Notes: generated by a model not told the origin, from the letters alone. A stretch of 64,000 bases of DNA from Shewanella marisflavi (GCF_023283925.1 NZ_JAKIKX010000013.1:1-64000), one strand, 5' to 3'; numbered from the stretch's first letter, positions 17,283-26,528 are shown. Made by a program: numbers and translations.

Positions 17283-17340
17283 TAGGGAATATGATTGATA
17301 GGGAATATGATTGATAGGGAATATGATTGCTAGGGAATAT
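17277..17340 (+). repeat. Four tandem 16-bp repeats beginning at the nadE stop codon
   Basis: Units start at 17277, 17293, 17309 and 17325 and read GATTGATAGGGAATAT; the fourth has one change (GATTGC), and a partial fifth starts at 17341 as CATTGATT. The first unit contains the last sense codon (GAT) and the TGA stop of nadE, so copy-number change would not alter the protein. It lies between the gene and its terminator. Confidence 0.97.
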
Positions 17341-17363
17341 CATTGATTGAGATTAAGCAGATT

Positions 17364-17387
17364 AAAGGCGCCAATGGCGCCTTTTTT
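17364..17387 (+). terminator. Rho-independent terminator of nadE
   Basis: AAAGGCGCC / GGCGCCTTT stem with a short AAT loop and six T. The core GGCGCC stem resembles that of the terminator at 12807-12832. Confidence 0.93.
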
Positions 17388-17422
17388 ACTATGACTCTCT
17401 GGTTAGACGAAGCAAGATAGCG

Positions 17423-17890
17423 CTAGTTAAATTGAGTCAGTTGTTGACGCAGCGACTCAATCAAGACATTTGGGCACTGGCGATAATCCAGGTAGGGCAG
17501 GCAGTATACCTGACCGGCGGTTAGGCTCTGGTGCGAAAACTGCTGCGGCTGCGTAAGGGGCTGAAGCCCTAGGGCGATAGCGCTTTGTTGTCCGCAGATA
17601 AAATGCTCGCTGGCGTAGGGGCTTAGCTGCGCTGCGCCAAAACGTATCTGTTCATTGTGTTTGAGTAACAGATTCAAGTAGGGGCGCCACTGGGGGCCTG
17701 GTGCACAGATCTTGGCCATGATCACTAAGATCTTACGCCAATGGTTGCCATTGAGAGCGATAAGGCTGTCCAGGCTGCCTGGCTGCTCACATTGCCAATC
17801 GGGTGGCAGTGCAGGGGGATTGGGCAGGTAAAAGCAGCGCTTGGCCTTAGGCTGGCCTAAAGCGTTCACATTGTGAGGCATATTACTCAT
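17423..17890 (-). CDS. Uncharacterised protein, 155 residues
   Basis: I do not recognise the family. The product is soluble, proline- and glutamine-rich, with no signal peptide or membrane segment. Its middle part, NGNHWRKILVIMAKICAPGPQW, is the most conserved-looking, and it ends with a leucine/glutamine-rich helix. An internal Met at codon 4 is an alternative start. It is read convergently with nadE and divergently from the anchored alpha/beta hydrolase gene 82 bases away. Codon usage matches the neighbours, so it is likely a real lineage-specific gene. Confidence 0.6.
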   Translation of the reverse strand: MSNMPHNVNALGQPKAKRCFYLPNPPALPPDWQCEQPGSLDSLIALNGNHWRKILVIMAKICAPGPQWRPYLNLLLKHNEQIRFGAAQLSPYASEHFICGQQSAIALGLQPLTQPQQFSHQSLTAGQVYCLPYLDYRQCPNVLIESLRQQLTQFN

Positions 17891-17972
17891 TCCTTGGCGT
17901 TTGGGGCTGGAGTTTACGCAATAAAGCCGTGTATGTTAATGGGTAACGCAAAAGGAGCCGCGGTTTTTCATT

Positions 17973-19457
17973 ATGAAGACATTTCTTATTCATTCGACCA
18001 AACATCTTACTATTGCTATCACTTATGCCTGTGTCGGTATCGTCAGTGCAGCGCTGGCGTTTGGGATCTGGTTTTTAAATGCCCGTCCAGATCTCTCGTT
18101 ATGGCATACCACCCACCTTGAACATCAATTTCGCCTGGACAAGCAGGTAGAAGATTTTCGCGAGTACCAGTCCCTTGAGGCCAAGCTGTTTGACGAGGTG
18201 GAACGTAAGGTTTATCACAAGACCCAGAACTGGGTGGAACAACCTCTCAATCGCTATGTACATGGTAGCTATGCCGATCCCGATAATTGGTTAACGGCAT
18301 GGAATCGCAGTTATGAGTGGCCAAATGCCAAGGCAGAGTTTGGTGTCTTGTTGCTGCATGGCATGTCAGACTCTCCCTACGCCTTGTCTCATTTCGCGAC
18401 TCATTTTAAATCAAGCGCTCACCTGGTGGGGCTGAGATTACCCGGTCATGGCACCATCCCCTCGGGATTGGTTGATCTCACCTGGCAAGAGATGGCGAAG
18501 GCGGTCTCTCTGGCTACTGAGCACCTTAAGGCGCAATTAGTCGATAAGCCAATTTATGTGGTGGCGTTTTCAACCGGGGCGGCGCTTGCATTAAACCATG
18601 AACTCGAGGCGCTAAAGCGCGGCGACGATACCAGTTATCGGGGGATGATTTTTCTTTCGCCTGCTATCGGTCTGTCACCTGTGGCGGCGGCTGCCAAGTG
18701 GCAAGACAAGTTAGGGCAGTTGCTGGGGCTGGAGAAACTCAGCTGGAACTCTATTTTGACCGAATATGATCCCTTCAAGTACAACTCCTTTGCGGTGAAT
18801 GCTGGGGATGTGGTGTACCAGTTAGCCGAGCATAATCAGCGTCTAATGGATGGACTCTCGCCAGAGGTTTTGGCTCAGCTTGGCAGTGTTCTCACCTTTC
18901 AGTCTGTCGCCGACAGCACGGTATCGACCCCCGCCGTGGTAAGAGATCTCTATCAACGTTTGTCGGTAAAAGATCATCAATTGGTGCTGTTTGATATTAA
19001 TCGGTTGACGATAAATCAGGCCTTGGTAGTCAAAGACCCCTTTCTCAGTCTGTTGCCTGTATTGCAACCCGATACACCAAGTTTCGATATGACGTTAGTG
19101 CAGAACCGGCAAGAGCCTGGGGAATCCAAACGTATTGCCGAAGTTGAGGCTAATCGCTATCGACCCGATCAGGCGGTTGAGCAACTGCCCTTAGGCCTAA
19201 GTTGGCCAACAGGGGTTTATTCTCTGTCCCATGTTGCCTTACCTTATCCGGCGACAGATAACTTGTATGGTATTGAGTTTGATAAAGGGATCGACAGGGT
19301 ACAGATAGGCGCCGCTGCGGCCCGTGGCGAGCGGGGGATCTTAGGTGTGTCACCCGGAGAAATACTCAGGCAGAAGTGGAACCCCTTCTTTCCTTACGTG
19401 CTGCAGCGTGTGGACAGCTTTATTGCCGATAGAGAAGCCACCACTGATAATAAATGA
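17973..19457 (+). CDS. Membrane-anchored alpha/beta hydrolase
   Basis: 494 residues. A hydrophobic segment at about 12-36 should anchor the protein in the inner membrane, leaving the rest periplasmic. The hydrolase core starts at LLLHGMSDSPYAL (oxyanion HG at 129-130), followed by LRLPGHGTIPSG and the nucleophile elbow VVAFSTGAA with Ser200, where the usual first glycine of GxSxG is alanine. An acidic residue and a late histidine (LSHVALPYP) complete a plausible triad. Substrate is unknown; carboxylesters or lipids are likely. It is convergent with the diguanylate cyclase gene. Confidence 0.78.
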   Translation: MKTFLIHSTKHLTIAITYACVGIVSAALAFGIWFLNARPDLSLWHTTHLEHQFRLDKQVEDFREYQSLEAKLFDEVERKVYHKTQNWVEQPLNRYVHGSYADPDNWLTAWNRSYEWPNAKAEFGVLLLHGMSDSPYALSHFATHFKSSAHLVGLRLPGHGTIPSGLVDLTWQEMAKAVSLATEHLKAQLVDKPIYVVAFSTGAALALNHELEALKRGDDTSYRGMIFLSPAIGLSPVAAAAKWQDKLGQLLGLEKLSWNSILTEYDPFKYNSFAVNAGDVVYQLAEHNQRLMDGLSPEVLAQLGSVLTFQSVADSTVSTPAVVRDLYQRLSVKDHQLVLFDINRLTINQALVVKDPFLSLLPVLQPDTPSFDMTLVQNRQEPGESKRIAEVEANRYRPDQAVEQLPLGLSWPTGVYSLSHVALPYPATDNLYGIEFDKGIDRVQIGAAAARGERGILGVSPGEILRQKWNPFFPYVLQRVDSFIADREATTDNK

Positions 19458-19497
19458 GTCAAGGTCTGCACTTTACTCATTGTGAGTGGTCTGTCTA

Positions 19498-21678
19498 TTA
19501 AACTTGAAAAGCTTCTATCTGATCGTCGTCCGATAGCAGGGAGCAGACTACACGATTACGGCCGTTCTCTTTAGCTTCATACAGATTGAGATCGGCCATC
19601 TTAAACCAGTGGTCAATATCCTTCATATAGCCAGCATTGCTAATCACTGCGCCGATACTGACGGTGAGCGCGATCTCCTGCTCTCCTTGGATAGTTATTT
19701 TATGGTTAGCCACCACCTCTTTAAACTGGTTGAGGTGTTGCTCTACCTGAAGGGCGTTGCATTGCGGCAATATCACCAGAAACTCTTCACCGCCATAGCG
19801 GGAGACGATATCAGTATCTCGTTTAAAGAATTGTCGCATCAGTTGTGCCATGGCGATGAGCGCGGTATCGCCCGCCTGATGGCCGTAGGTGTCGTTGATC
19901 TGCTTAAAGTGGTCGATATCTATGATGCAGAAGGCCAAGGCAGCACAGCTGCGTTTACACAGATCGTGTATCGGTTCGAAATGCTGCTCGAGATAGCGGC
20001 GATTAAAGAGCTGAGTCAGTTCGTCTCGCTCGGCCAGAGACTGCAGCTTACGGTTAACCTCTTCAAGCTCTACCGTACGCAGCGCCACTTTCTCCTCTAG
20101 TTCCAGTTGGTAGCTTATGAGTTCCTGTTTGCTCTTCTGTATGCTAGTGGAGAGGGCAAAGATCTCCCTTGGCGCTGAATCTAACTGGATCTCATCACTG
20201 TGTTCAGCCATGCCCCATTGACTGAATTTCTGGGCGATGGTTTCCAGCGGCTGTGTTAAGCGGCGACTAATCACCTTGATCAACAAGATGGTAATGATAA
20301 AGGCTAGAAATAGCACGCTGAAGGTAGTCAGGTATTGATGTTCTACCTGTTTTACCAGCGGCGAGAAGGGCATGACCACATAGAGCGACCAGCCGTTCTT
20401 TAACACATATTTGGCGTAGGCAAACTCGGGGTTAGCGCTGTCGAGTTGGTGAATATTGATCATATTCAGGCTGGTACGATAAAGGTGGCCTGAGGTGTTG
20501 ACCTTAAGCGGGGTTAGGGGGGCCAGCTTGAGTGATTCCGAGGCATAGATCACCAGATTATTCTCATCGGTCAACATCATGGCCTGTTCATTAAATTCGC
20601 GATTGCGCTCATCTATGCTGGCAAACTTAGTTAAGTTTAACGAGCCTTCGATAATGCCAATAGGATTAATAGGGTTGTCGTAAGCGTACAGTGGCGCACT
20701 AATGGCAACGATAGGATCACTTCCAAATCCTCGCCCGAGAAAGGCCGGTGACACGAAAGTCAGCTGGTTATAGAAGGACTCTTGAAAATAGTGCCTGTCC
20801 ATGACGCTGAGGCTCTTGTTTGCGATCGCGTCTTTGTCCAGTCGTGAGGTAGGGCTAGCGGCTGAGATCACCCCTTTGTCATCGGCGATAAGCATAGAGA
20901 TAAAAAATGGGTAGCTTTGATGCAGTTTTGATAGTAATCCCTGCCACTCGCCCGGATCGTATTTAGACAGGCTTAACCAGCGCGCCGCATTATCGATGGC
21001 GTTAATATGGCCATCGATAAAACTTTCGGTCGCTTTCCCCAGATGAGCGGCCGAGTCCTCCAGATTGAGTTTCACATCTTTCTGCTGTTGTTCGATGGCG
21101 TTGTTGTTGAAGATCAGCGCCGAGACTAGCAGTGCCAGGGTTAATACCTGGGTAAAGGTGTAGGTGAGCTGAGCATTGAAACTCTTACGTTTTCGATTAA
21201 CTAACTTGTCTTTAATATGCAGATGGGCCGGCAGCAGGGTTACCACCATGACCCCCAGAGCGGTGTAAAGTATGCCGTTGATCCCCTGTTTCAGGGTGAT
21301 AAAACTCATATAGCTATTTGGCAGTTGAAATACTAAGTGGGCATACAGGTAGAAGATGGGCATCCCAAGCAGTAACCAAAAAGTGATGTCGGCGTACAGA
21401 GTATAAAACTCCTTGCGCCGCGCATAACCTAGCCAGAGGGCTTCTATGGGGAAAAGCAGGAACATATGCCAGCTCTCCCAGGTAATAAAGAGGCCGATGG
21501 CGCATAACATGGCGGTGAGCAGGGCATACCAGGGGCCGAGAAAAATGGCCACGATCACGAAGAAGAGATTACCTATAATAAGTTGCTGGTTGCCAAACAG
21601 AGGGATAGGCGACAGGTTAACCAGAAGGCCGAGGCCACCCAGCAGCATTGCAAAACCAAGATGATTCTTATTGATCAA
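19498..21678 (-). CDS. Membrane diguanylate cyclase with Cache sensor (GGDEF)
   Basis: 726 residues. The N-terminal about 170 residues contain five or six transmembrane helices. After one more helix near 175-195, a periplasmic Cache-type sensor spans about 210-450, then a helix at about 455-475 leads to a HAMP-like linker and coiled coil (residues 510-560). The catalytic domain has GGEEF at 629-633 and an intact allosteric I-site RDTD at 620-623, exactly five residues before it. It should make cyclic di-GMP in response to a periplasmic signal and be product-inhibited. No effector gene is adjacent. Confidence 0.92.
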   Translation of the reverse strand: MINKNHLGFAMLLGGLGLLVNLSPIPLFGNQQLIIGNLFFVIVAIFLGPWYALLTAMLCAIGLFITWESWHMFLLFPIEALWLGYARRKEFYTLYADITFWLLLGMPIFYLYAHLVFQLPNSYMSFITLKQGINGILYTALGVMVVTLLPAHLHIKDKLVNRKRKSFNAQLTYTFTQVLTLALLVSALIFNNNAIEQQQKDVKLNLEDSAAHLGKATESFIDGHINAIDNAARWLSLSKYDPGEWQGLLSKLHQSYPFFISMLIADDKGVISAASPTSRLDKDAIANKSLSVMDRHYFQESFYNQLTFVSPAFLGRGFGSDPIVAISAPLYAYDNPINPIGIIEGSLNLTKFASIDERNREFNEQAMMLTDENNLVIYASESLKLAPLTPLKVNTSGHLYRTSLNMINIHQLDSANPEFAYAKYVLKNGWSLYVVMPFSPLVKQVEHQYLTTFSVLFLAFIITILLIKVISRRLTQPLETIAQKFSQWGMAEHSDEIQLDSAPREIFALSTSIQKSKQELISYQLELEEKVALRTVELEEVNRKLQSLAERDELTQLFNRRYLEQHFEPIHDLCKRSCAALAFCIIDIDHFKQINDTYGHQAGDTALIAMAQLMRQFFKRDTDIVSRYGGEEFLVILPQCNALQVEQHLNQFKEVVANHKITIQGEQEIALTVSIGAVISNAGYMKDIDHWFKMADLNLYEAKENGRNRVVCSLLSDDDQIEAFQV

Positions 21679-21964
21679 TGATATTCTTCCCTATCTAAGC
21701 TCCATGGCTACAGCCGCCCAGTGATGCCTCTTGGGCTGTTATATGAAGTGTAAGTGAATCACTAGTTAATTGCTAACCAAATGTTTCTTATCACTCTTTT
21801 GTGGTTGCAGTCGATAGGTGTTTGCGATAGAGAGCGCTTGTTTTGCCTCTCGAGGCTGACGATTTATGGGGATGAATCGATATTGGTCTTGTGAAAGTGA
21901 GTGCACCATCATTGCCTTTGATAGCGGACGGGATTTCACTGTCAATGCGCAAATCCCAGACAGC

Positions 21965-21992
21965 AAAAAGCCAGCTTTTCAGCTGGCTTTTT
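21965..21992 (-). terminator. Terminator of tRNA-Pro
   Basis: AAAAAGCCAGCT / AGCTGGCTTTTT hairpin with loop TTTC, directly downstream of the tRNA-Pro 3' end on the minus strand. Because of the A-run it could also work in the other direction. Confidence 0.9.
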
Positions 21993-21998
21993 AGTATT

Positions 21999-22075
21999 TG
22001 GTCGGTATGAGAGGATTCGAACCTCCGACCCCTGACACCCCATGACAGTGCGCTACCGGGCTGCGCTACATACCG
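21999..22075 (-). tRNA. tRNA-Pro (GGG)
   Basis: 77-base tRNA with encoded CCA on the minus strand. The acceptor stem is CGGTATG/CATACCG and the T arm GGAGG-TTCGAAT-CCTCT. The anticodon loop ATGGGGT gives anticodon GGG, reading CCC/CCT. The anticodon stem CTGTC/GTCAG has a U-U mismatch in the middle, which the E. coli tRNA-Pro(GGG) also has. Confidence 0.95.
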
Positions 22076-22224
22076 ATTTTATCCAAAGCAGCAAAGACTT
22101 GGGGTCTGCTCTGAACACGCCGAACTTTATCAAGTCGTTTGCGCCAGTGCAAGCCTTTCAACTGCGGAGCATGATCGACTGGCTAGTTTATAGTCGTTAG
22201 CCGCTCAGCTTAAGTACTAGGTCG

Positions 22225-24012
22225 CTAGTGATTATAGAAACGACGCCCTTCGCGCATTACCTGAATGAGTTCAGGTGCACTGATCTTCTTGTTGTGAAGG
22301 CGCTTCCTATAGTCACGATCATAGATACGATATTTGCCGTGTCGGTCGATCACTGTGATCTCATCTTCTTGATAGATACCAAATACCAAGTTATCGCCAA
22401 TATAGGTCCAGTTTTCACTCTGAGGCTGCAAAATACTGCGCCCGGCGCTGTAGTCGGTGGCCTTATTGGTGCAATCGAGCAGCTGGGTCATTAGGGTCGG
22501 TACGACACCATAGTGGCTGCTAGGGTAGCTGACCGTCTTGTCATACTGCATATCGGGCCAGTGGATGATCATTGGCACATGCACATTCGCCGGAGACAGA
22601 TTGCCCCGTTGGTTATCGTTGTCGCTAGTAAAGGCTTTACCAGATACGCCTGTGATCATGACAAAGGTACTGCTTGGCAGACGTTCGAGCAGGCGTTGTA
22701 GCTGCTTGTCGATAAAATTCAGTGATTGGCGATATTGATTAAACAGTACCTTTTGCGCCGGTTTTAGCGGCGTCGCGGGTTTCACCGTCTCAATGCCTAA
22801 GAAGCCTACGGGCGTGTCGTAACTGTCTGGGCTTTGCAGATTGATCAGGGCAAACCAGGGCTTGTCCTGCTGGGTCTGCCACTGATTAAAGCTATCGATA
22901 GACTGAATATCGGCATCAGCGACACCGCTGCTAAGGGAATGCAGGTGTGGCGTAAAGTCTTGATAGATGGCATGAGGCACCTGACTCTCCACCTCTGGGG
23001 CGAACCTAGCTAGGCTGTAGCCAAGCTTAACCAGTTCCTGGGTAAAGACAGGGGGGCGGTAGTTTAGGTCTTCGGCGGTAATATAACTGCCTTGCAGGCC
23101 ATAGAGCAGTGAGAACATGCCGCTGGCGTGCATATTGCCACCGCTCAGGTGCTGCTTAAATTCGTGATTAGCCTGGCCATATGTATACAGAAACGGCATG
23201 GTCTCTTTGTCTACCAGATCGGCTCTGAAGCCATCGATGGCGATGACTAACATATTGGTATCAGCATCGGCGCTGCATTGCAGTGGCTTAATAGGGTAAT
23301 TCAGTGTGGGTTGCAGCTTACTTGGATCTTGTTCTTTGCTACCTTTTTCAATGCCGTGGCTTTCCATGAAAGAGCGAGCTGTTGCCGGATAAGAGAGCGG
23401 ATAAGCGTCATCCAGACGAGTGATCTCTGTGATGTCTGCAGCATCTGCCCAGATATGGATAAGGTGACTACTAACAAAACAGAGGCCGATCACCAGCACC
23501 ACTTTGGAGCCATAATTGGATTTACGGATCTTTTCTATCCGTTTCCACAGGAAGTTAGCCGCAGTAAGTTCAAGAATGATGATCCCTAGGGGAGTAACGA
23601 TATAGGATGTGCCCTGCAACAGGGCGTTAATATCGGCCCAGGCAATGTCGAACACAAAAGGACTAAGGTGCAGGCCGTAGTCGTCATAAATCAGGGTGTC
23701 ATACAGCAAGATACAGAGCCCTAGGGTCGCCGCAAAGGCTCCTAGCCCACGCAATATCTTGGAGTAGGGGAGTAATAGGGTGATGGGGAACAGCACCACC
23801 AGATAGACGATAAAGGCGAGAAAACTGAAGTGCCCTAGGGTGCTGATGGCCAGATAGCTCCAGCCTATCCAGGACTCGGGCGCGCCAACGGTTTCAATAT
23901 AACGGACGCCGACAATCATCGCCAAGAAGCCATTGAAGAAGGCGAACCAGTGCCCCCAGCTGACTAAGCGTGACACGCGATCACGGCCCATCTCTTTTTT
24001 TCGCTCGATCAT
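22225..24012 (-). CDS. yejM: Inner-membrane sulfatase-fold protein YejM (PbgA/LapC)
   Basis: 595 residues matching E. coli YejM along the whole length: SWGHWFAFFN near the start, five transmembrane helices to about residue 190 (DUF3413), HIWADA, then SYPATARSFMESHG before a periplasmic alkaline-phosphatase/sulfatase-like domain. In that domain the catalytic nucleophile region reads IAIDGFRADL and the substrate region SGGNMHASGMFSLLYGL. In enterobacteria YejM senses lipopolysaccharide and protects LpxC from FtsH via LapB; it is essential there. The small yejL gene lies upstream on the same strand, 112 bases away. Confidence 0.93.
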   Translation of the reverse strand: MIERKKEMGRDRVSRLVSWGHWFAFFNGFLAMIVGVRYIETVGAPESWIGWSYLAISTLGHFSFLAFIVYLVVLFPITLLLPYSKILRGLGAFAATLGLCILLYDTLIYDDYGLHLSPFVFDIAWADINALLQGTSYIVTPLGIIILELTAANFLWKRIEKIRKSNYGSKVVLVIGLCFVSSHLIHIWADAADITEITRLDDAYPLSYPATARSFMESHGIEKGSKEQDPSKLQPTLNYPIKPLQCSADADTNMLVIAIDGFRADLVDKETMPFLYTYGQANHEFKQHLSGGNMHASGMFSLLYGLQGSYITAEDLNYRPPVFTQELVKLGYSLARFAPEVESQVPHAIYQDFTPHLHSLSSGVADADIQSIDSFNQWQTQQDKPWFALINLQSPDSYDTPVGFLGIETVKPATPLKPAQKVLFNQYRQSLNFIDKQLQRLLERLPSSTFVMITGVSGKAFTSDNDNQRGNLSPANVHVPMIIHWPDMQYDKTVSYPSSHYGVVPTLMTQLLDCTNKATDYSAGRSILQPQSENWTYIGDNLVFGIYQEDEITVIDRHGKYRIYDRDYRKRLHNKKISAPELIQVMREGRRFYNH

Positions 24013-24124
24013 AGGGATCCGTTATTAGTTGAAATACTTGTCTATCTTAATTTTTTTTAAGGCGTATTGGCCAGTTTTTTGCGAATAAAAACAGGATTTT
24101 TACTGCGCAAGAGTGGCATCAACC

Positions 24125-24340
24125 TTAGCTTTTCACCGATTGAGTCAAGGCTTTGGCAAATTGCTCGGCCACTTGTAGGCGAGCCTCTTCGGGCACCTTG
24201 CGGTGAAGCAGGTCGGTGACACAGTTACCCAGTACCATGAGGCTTAAGTCGGTAGGCGCCTGATGCTTGTCGAGTACCGCCAGGATCTCGGCGATAACGG
24301 CTTCTACCTGGGTGTTTGAATATTTTGATTGGATAGCCAT
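24125..24340 (-). CDS. yejL: YejL-family small protein
   Basis: 71-residue cytoplasmic helical protein that begins AIQSKYSNTQVEAVIAEI and contains LSLMVLGNCVTDLLHRKVP, the conserved signature of the YejL/UPF0352 family. Function is unknown; structures of relatives show a small helical dimer. Its location between yejM and the divergent yejK is the same as in E. coli, which supports the assignment. It is probably transcribed together with yejM. Confidence 0.93.
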   Translation of the reverse strand: MAIQSKYSNTQVEAVIAEILAVLDKHQAPTDLSLMVLGNCVTDLLHRKVPEEARLQVAEQFAKALTQSVKS

Positions 24341-24416
24341 ATTTAAAATTTTTTCACTTTAATTTGAAATAGCAGCATATAATAACGGATTTCTACCAAC
24401 ATCACTATCGAGGCTT

Positions 24417-25448
24417 ATGAGTATTAACGTCGAACAAGCAATTATTCACGCAATATCCCAAGATGGCGAAGGCCAACTTAGCTGTCGATTGCGCCCACAA
24501 CCGCTATTAAATAGCCAGGCGGTTGAAACCATGCTCGAAGAGCTACATCAAACCTACACCAGCAAATCGGGCAAAGGGTTTGGCCATTTTGGTACCCATG
24601 GCGAAGATGGTGAAGCCAATCCCAAGTTTAAAGAGGCCTTAAGTAGTTACTTGGGTGGCGAACTGGGCTTCGTTGAGTTTTCCGGTTTGGCGGGGAAACT
24701 GTTGCAGGAAGAGTTGGCCAAATATGACTTTAGCCAAGGCGGCTTTTTGCTGATGGCCTGCTACACCTATATGACCAGTGATTATCTGTTTGTGTCGCTG
24801 CTTAATGCCAAGTCGTCGATGACTGTGCTCGACGATATGGAGCTGTCACAAAATACCCATTTGGATCTGAACAATGTGCAGTTGGCGGCCCGTATCGACC
24901 TGACCGAGTGGCAGGCCGATCCTGATTCACTTAAATATATCTCCTTCGTGCGTGGCCGCGCCGGTCGTAAGGTCGCCGATTTTTTCCTCGACTTCATGGG
25001 ATGTGTCGAAGGGGTTAACACCAAGGCACAAAACAAGTCGCTGATGAATGCGGTTGAAGATTTTGTCGCCAGCAGCGAGTTGACCAAAGATGAGCGTCAA
25101 CAGTGCCGTGAGAAAGTGTTCGAATATTGCACTGAGCGGGTGGATTCCGGCGCCGATATTCAGCTCAAAGATCTGGCTGATGAACTGGCCGATGCGGGGA
25201 TGGATTCTTTCTATGACTTCGCCCAAGGCGGAGACTATGAGCTAGAAGATGAGTTTCCCGGCGATAAGCCTACCCTGCGTCAGCTGAAGAAGTTTTCGGG
25301 CACAGGCGGTGGTGTCACTATCAGTTTCGATGGTCAGCATCTGGGTGAGCGGGTGATCTATGACCCTATCTCAGACTCGATTCTGATCAAAGGCGTGCCG
25401 GCTAACTTGAAAGATCAGTTAGATCGCCGCCTTAAGGGAGGTCAGTAA
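24417..25448 (+). CDS. yejK: Nucleoid-associated protein YejK (NdpA)
   Basis: 343 residues, the length of E. coli NdpA. It begins [20 protein letters not shown] and carries typical blocks [27 protein letters not shown] and [16 protein letters not shown]. NdpA-family proteins bind the nucleoid, and E. coli YejK is reported to interact with type II topoisomerases. It is divergently transcribed from yejL-yejM across 76 bases, so the promoters must be closely packed. No terminator of note follows. Confidence 0.95.
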   Translation: MSINVEQAIIHAISQDGEGQLSCRLRPQPLLNSQAVETMLEELHQTYTSKSGKGFGHFGTHGEDGEANPKFKEALSSYLGGELGFVEFSGLAGKLLQEELAKYDFSQGGFLLMACYTYMTSDYLFVSLLNAKSSMTVLDDMELSQNTHLDLNNVQLAARIDLTEWQADPDSLKYISFVRGRAGRKVADFFLDFMGCVEGVNTKAQNKSLMNAVEDFVASSELTKDERQQCREKVFEYCTERVDSGADIQLKDLADELADAGMDSFYDFAQGGDYELEDEFPGDKPTLRQLKKFSGTGGGVTISFDGQHLGERVIYDPISDSILIKGVPANLKDQLDRRLKGGQ

Positions 25449-25564
25449 GTCCATTAACCTTATGATGCTTAAAGTGGGTCGGCTGGCTTAAGTGTTAAAC
25501 GCTTGAGCCTGCGCGACTTGCTAAAATATCGCAGATGAGTTGAAATTATCTGTTGAAACTACTG

Positions 25565-25592
25565 GGTCCTCCGGCCGTTTGCCGATGGGACC
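25565..25592 (+). other. Stable leader hairpin before the pterin-synthase-like gene
   Basis: GGTCCT at 25565-25570 pairs with GGGACC at 25587-25592, and after a small internal loop CGGC pairs with GCCG around a five-base loop. The sequence AACTAAGG follows. The position, 38 bases before the start of a queuosine-type pterin gene, makes an RNA regulator conceivable, but I recognise no known riboswitch class. Confidence 0.4.
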
Positions 25593-25629
25593 AACTAAGG
25601 TGGACTGTTTTTCTGCCTACGGAGCGTAA

Positions 25630-26511
25630 ATGCAACTTTTTGTTAGAGATTTAACCGTAATCGATTTTTCATACCTTTGCCCAATCCGTGGTATGGTAGG
25701 GGAGAGTTGGATTGTCGATGTGCTGCTCGATGGTGGCCTTGATGAGCAAAATATGGTGCTGGACTTTGCCAAGGTCAAACGCACGATAAAAAATACCATC
25801 GACGATGTTGCCGACCACAGATTGCTGATCCCCACGGCCTGCGCCGAAGTCAGATGGCAACAGCAAGGCGACCGTGTGTGGATGGATTTCAATAGCCTCC
25901 AGGGCGATATCCATCTTGCTTGTCCGGCACAGGCCTTTGCCCTTATCCCAACCGAGATCATCGATTTCGAGAGCGTTAACGCCTTCTTGCAAAAAGCCTT
26001 AAAAGAGGTGTTGCCAGAGAATGTGCAGGGTATCGCCCTGACGCTGCGCAACGAGCTGCATGAAACCCCTTACTATCATTATTCCCACGGCCTGAAGAAA
26101 CATGACGGCAATTGCCAGCGTATCGCTCACGGTCATCGCAGCCCCATCAATGTGTTTGAAAATGGTATCGCGGCGCCAAAGTGGGATGAGTATTGGGCCC
26201 GCCGCTGGAAAGATATCTATCTGGGATCTGAAGAGGACTTAGTCGGGGTCGATGAGCTGGAGTTGTCGCCACAAACCACGGTAAGCGATGAAACTCATTA
26301 TGGTTTTCACTATGTGGCACCCCAAGGCGATTTTCAGCTGGCCATGCCTAAGAAGCGCTGCGAGATCATTCCCCACGATACCACGGTAGAGCTGCTCGCA
26401 GACTTTATTGCCACAACCCTGGCAACTGAAAACCCTGAGAGTGACTTTAAGGTCATTGCCTATGAAGGGGTTGGCAAAGGCGCCATTGTGTCGAAAGGTA
26501 TGAAGCGTTAA
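25630..26511 (+). CDS. 6-carboxytetrahydropterin synthase-like protein, two-domain
   Basis: 293 residues, about twice the usual QueD/PTPS length. The first half begins LFVRDLTVIDFSYL and includes VLDFAKVKRTIKN and DHRLLIP, the PTPS pattern, although the first zinc histidine position reads SYLCPI rather than SAAH. The second half contains DGNCQRIAHGHRSPI, carrying the histidines typical of the family, and ENPESDFKVIAYEG near the end. QueD converts dihydroneopterin triphosphate to 6-carboxytetrahydropterin for queuosine. Whether this long form does so or serves another pterin reaction is open. GGAG lies 6 bases before the ATG. The M23 gene follows after 17 bases. Confidence 0.8.
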   Translation: MQLFVRDLTVIDFSYLCPIRGMVGESWIVDVLLDGGLDEQNMVLDFAKVKRTIKNTIDDVADHRLLIPTACAEVRWQQQGDRVWMDFNSLQGDIHLACPAQAFALIPTEIIDFESVNAFLQKALKEVLPENVQGIALTLRNELHETPYYHYSHGLKKHDGNCQRIAHGHRSPINVFENGIAAPKWDEYWARRWKDIYLGSEEDLVGVDELELSPQTTVSDETHYGFHYVAPQGDFQLAMPKKRCEIIPHDTTVELLADFIATTLATENPESDFKVIAYEGVGKGAIVSKGMKR

Positions 26512-26528
26512 GAACAAAGGAGATTGAT

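Noticed and set aside
17277-17340. Tandem repeats considered as a CRISPR remnant
   Set aside because: The 16-bp units are directly abutting, with no spacers and no cas genes; it is a minisatellite.
19475-19487. Small hairpin ACTCA-TTG-TGAGT between convergent genes as terminator
   Set aside because: Only five base pairs and no T-run; too weak to call.
19609-20100. Long plus-strand open frame of 163 codons inside the diguanylate cyclase gene
   Set aside because: It is antisense to the GGDEF coding region; its length is explained by the codon usage of the real gene.
21766-21966. Open frame of 66 codons on the minus strand near tRNA-Pro
   Set aside because: It begins inside the tRNA-Pro terminator, has no Shine-Dalgarno and no protein-like composition; treated as chance.
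25561-25600. Resemblance of the leader hairpin to a preQ1-I riboswitch (AACTAAGG tail)
   Set aside because: The stem and loop sequence do not match the compact preQ1-I fold, and the A-rich loop tail is missing.
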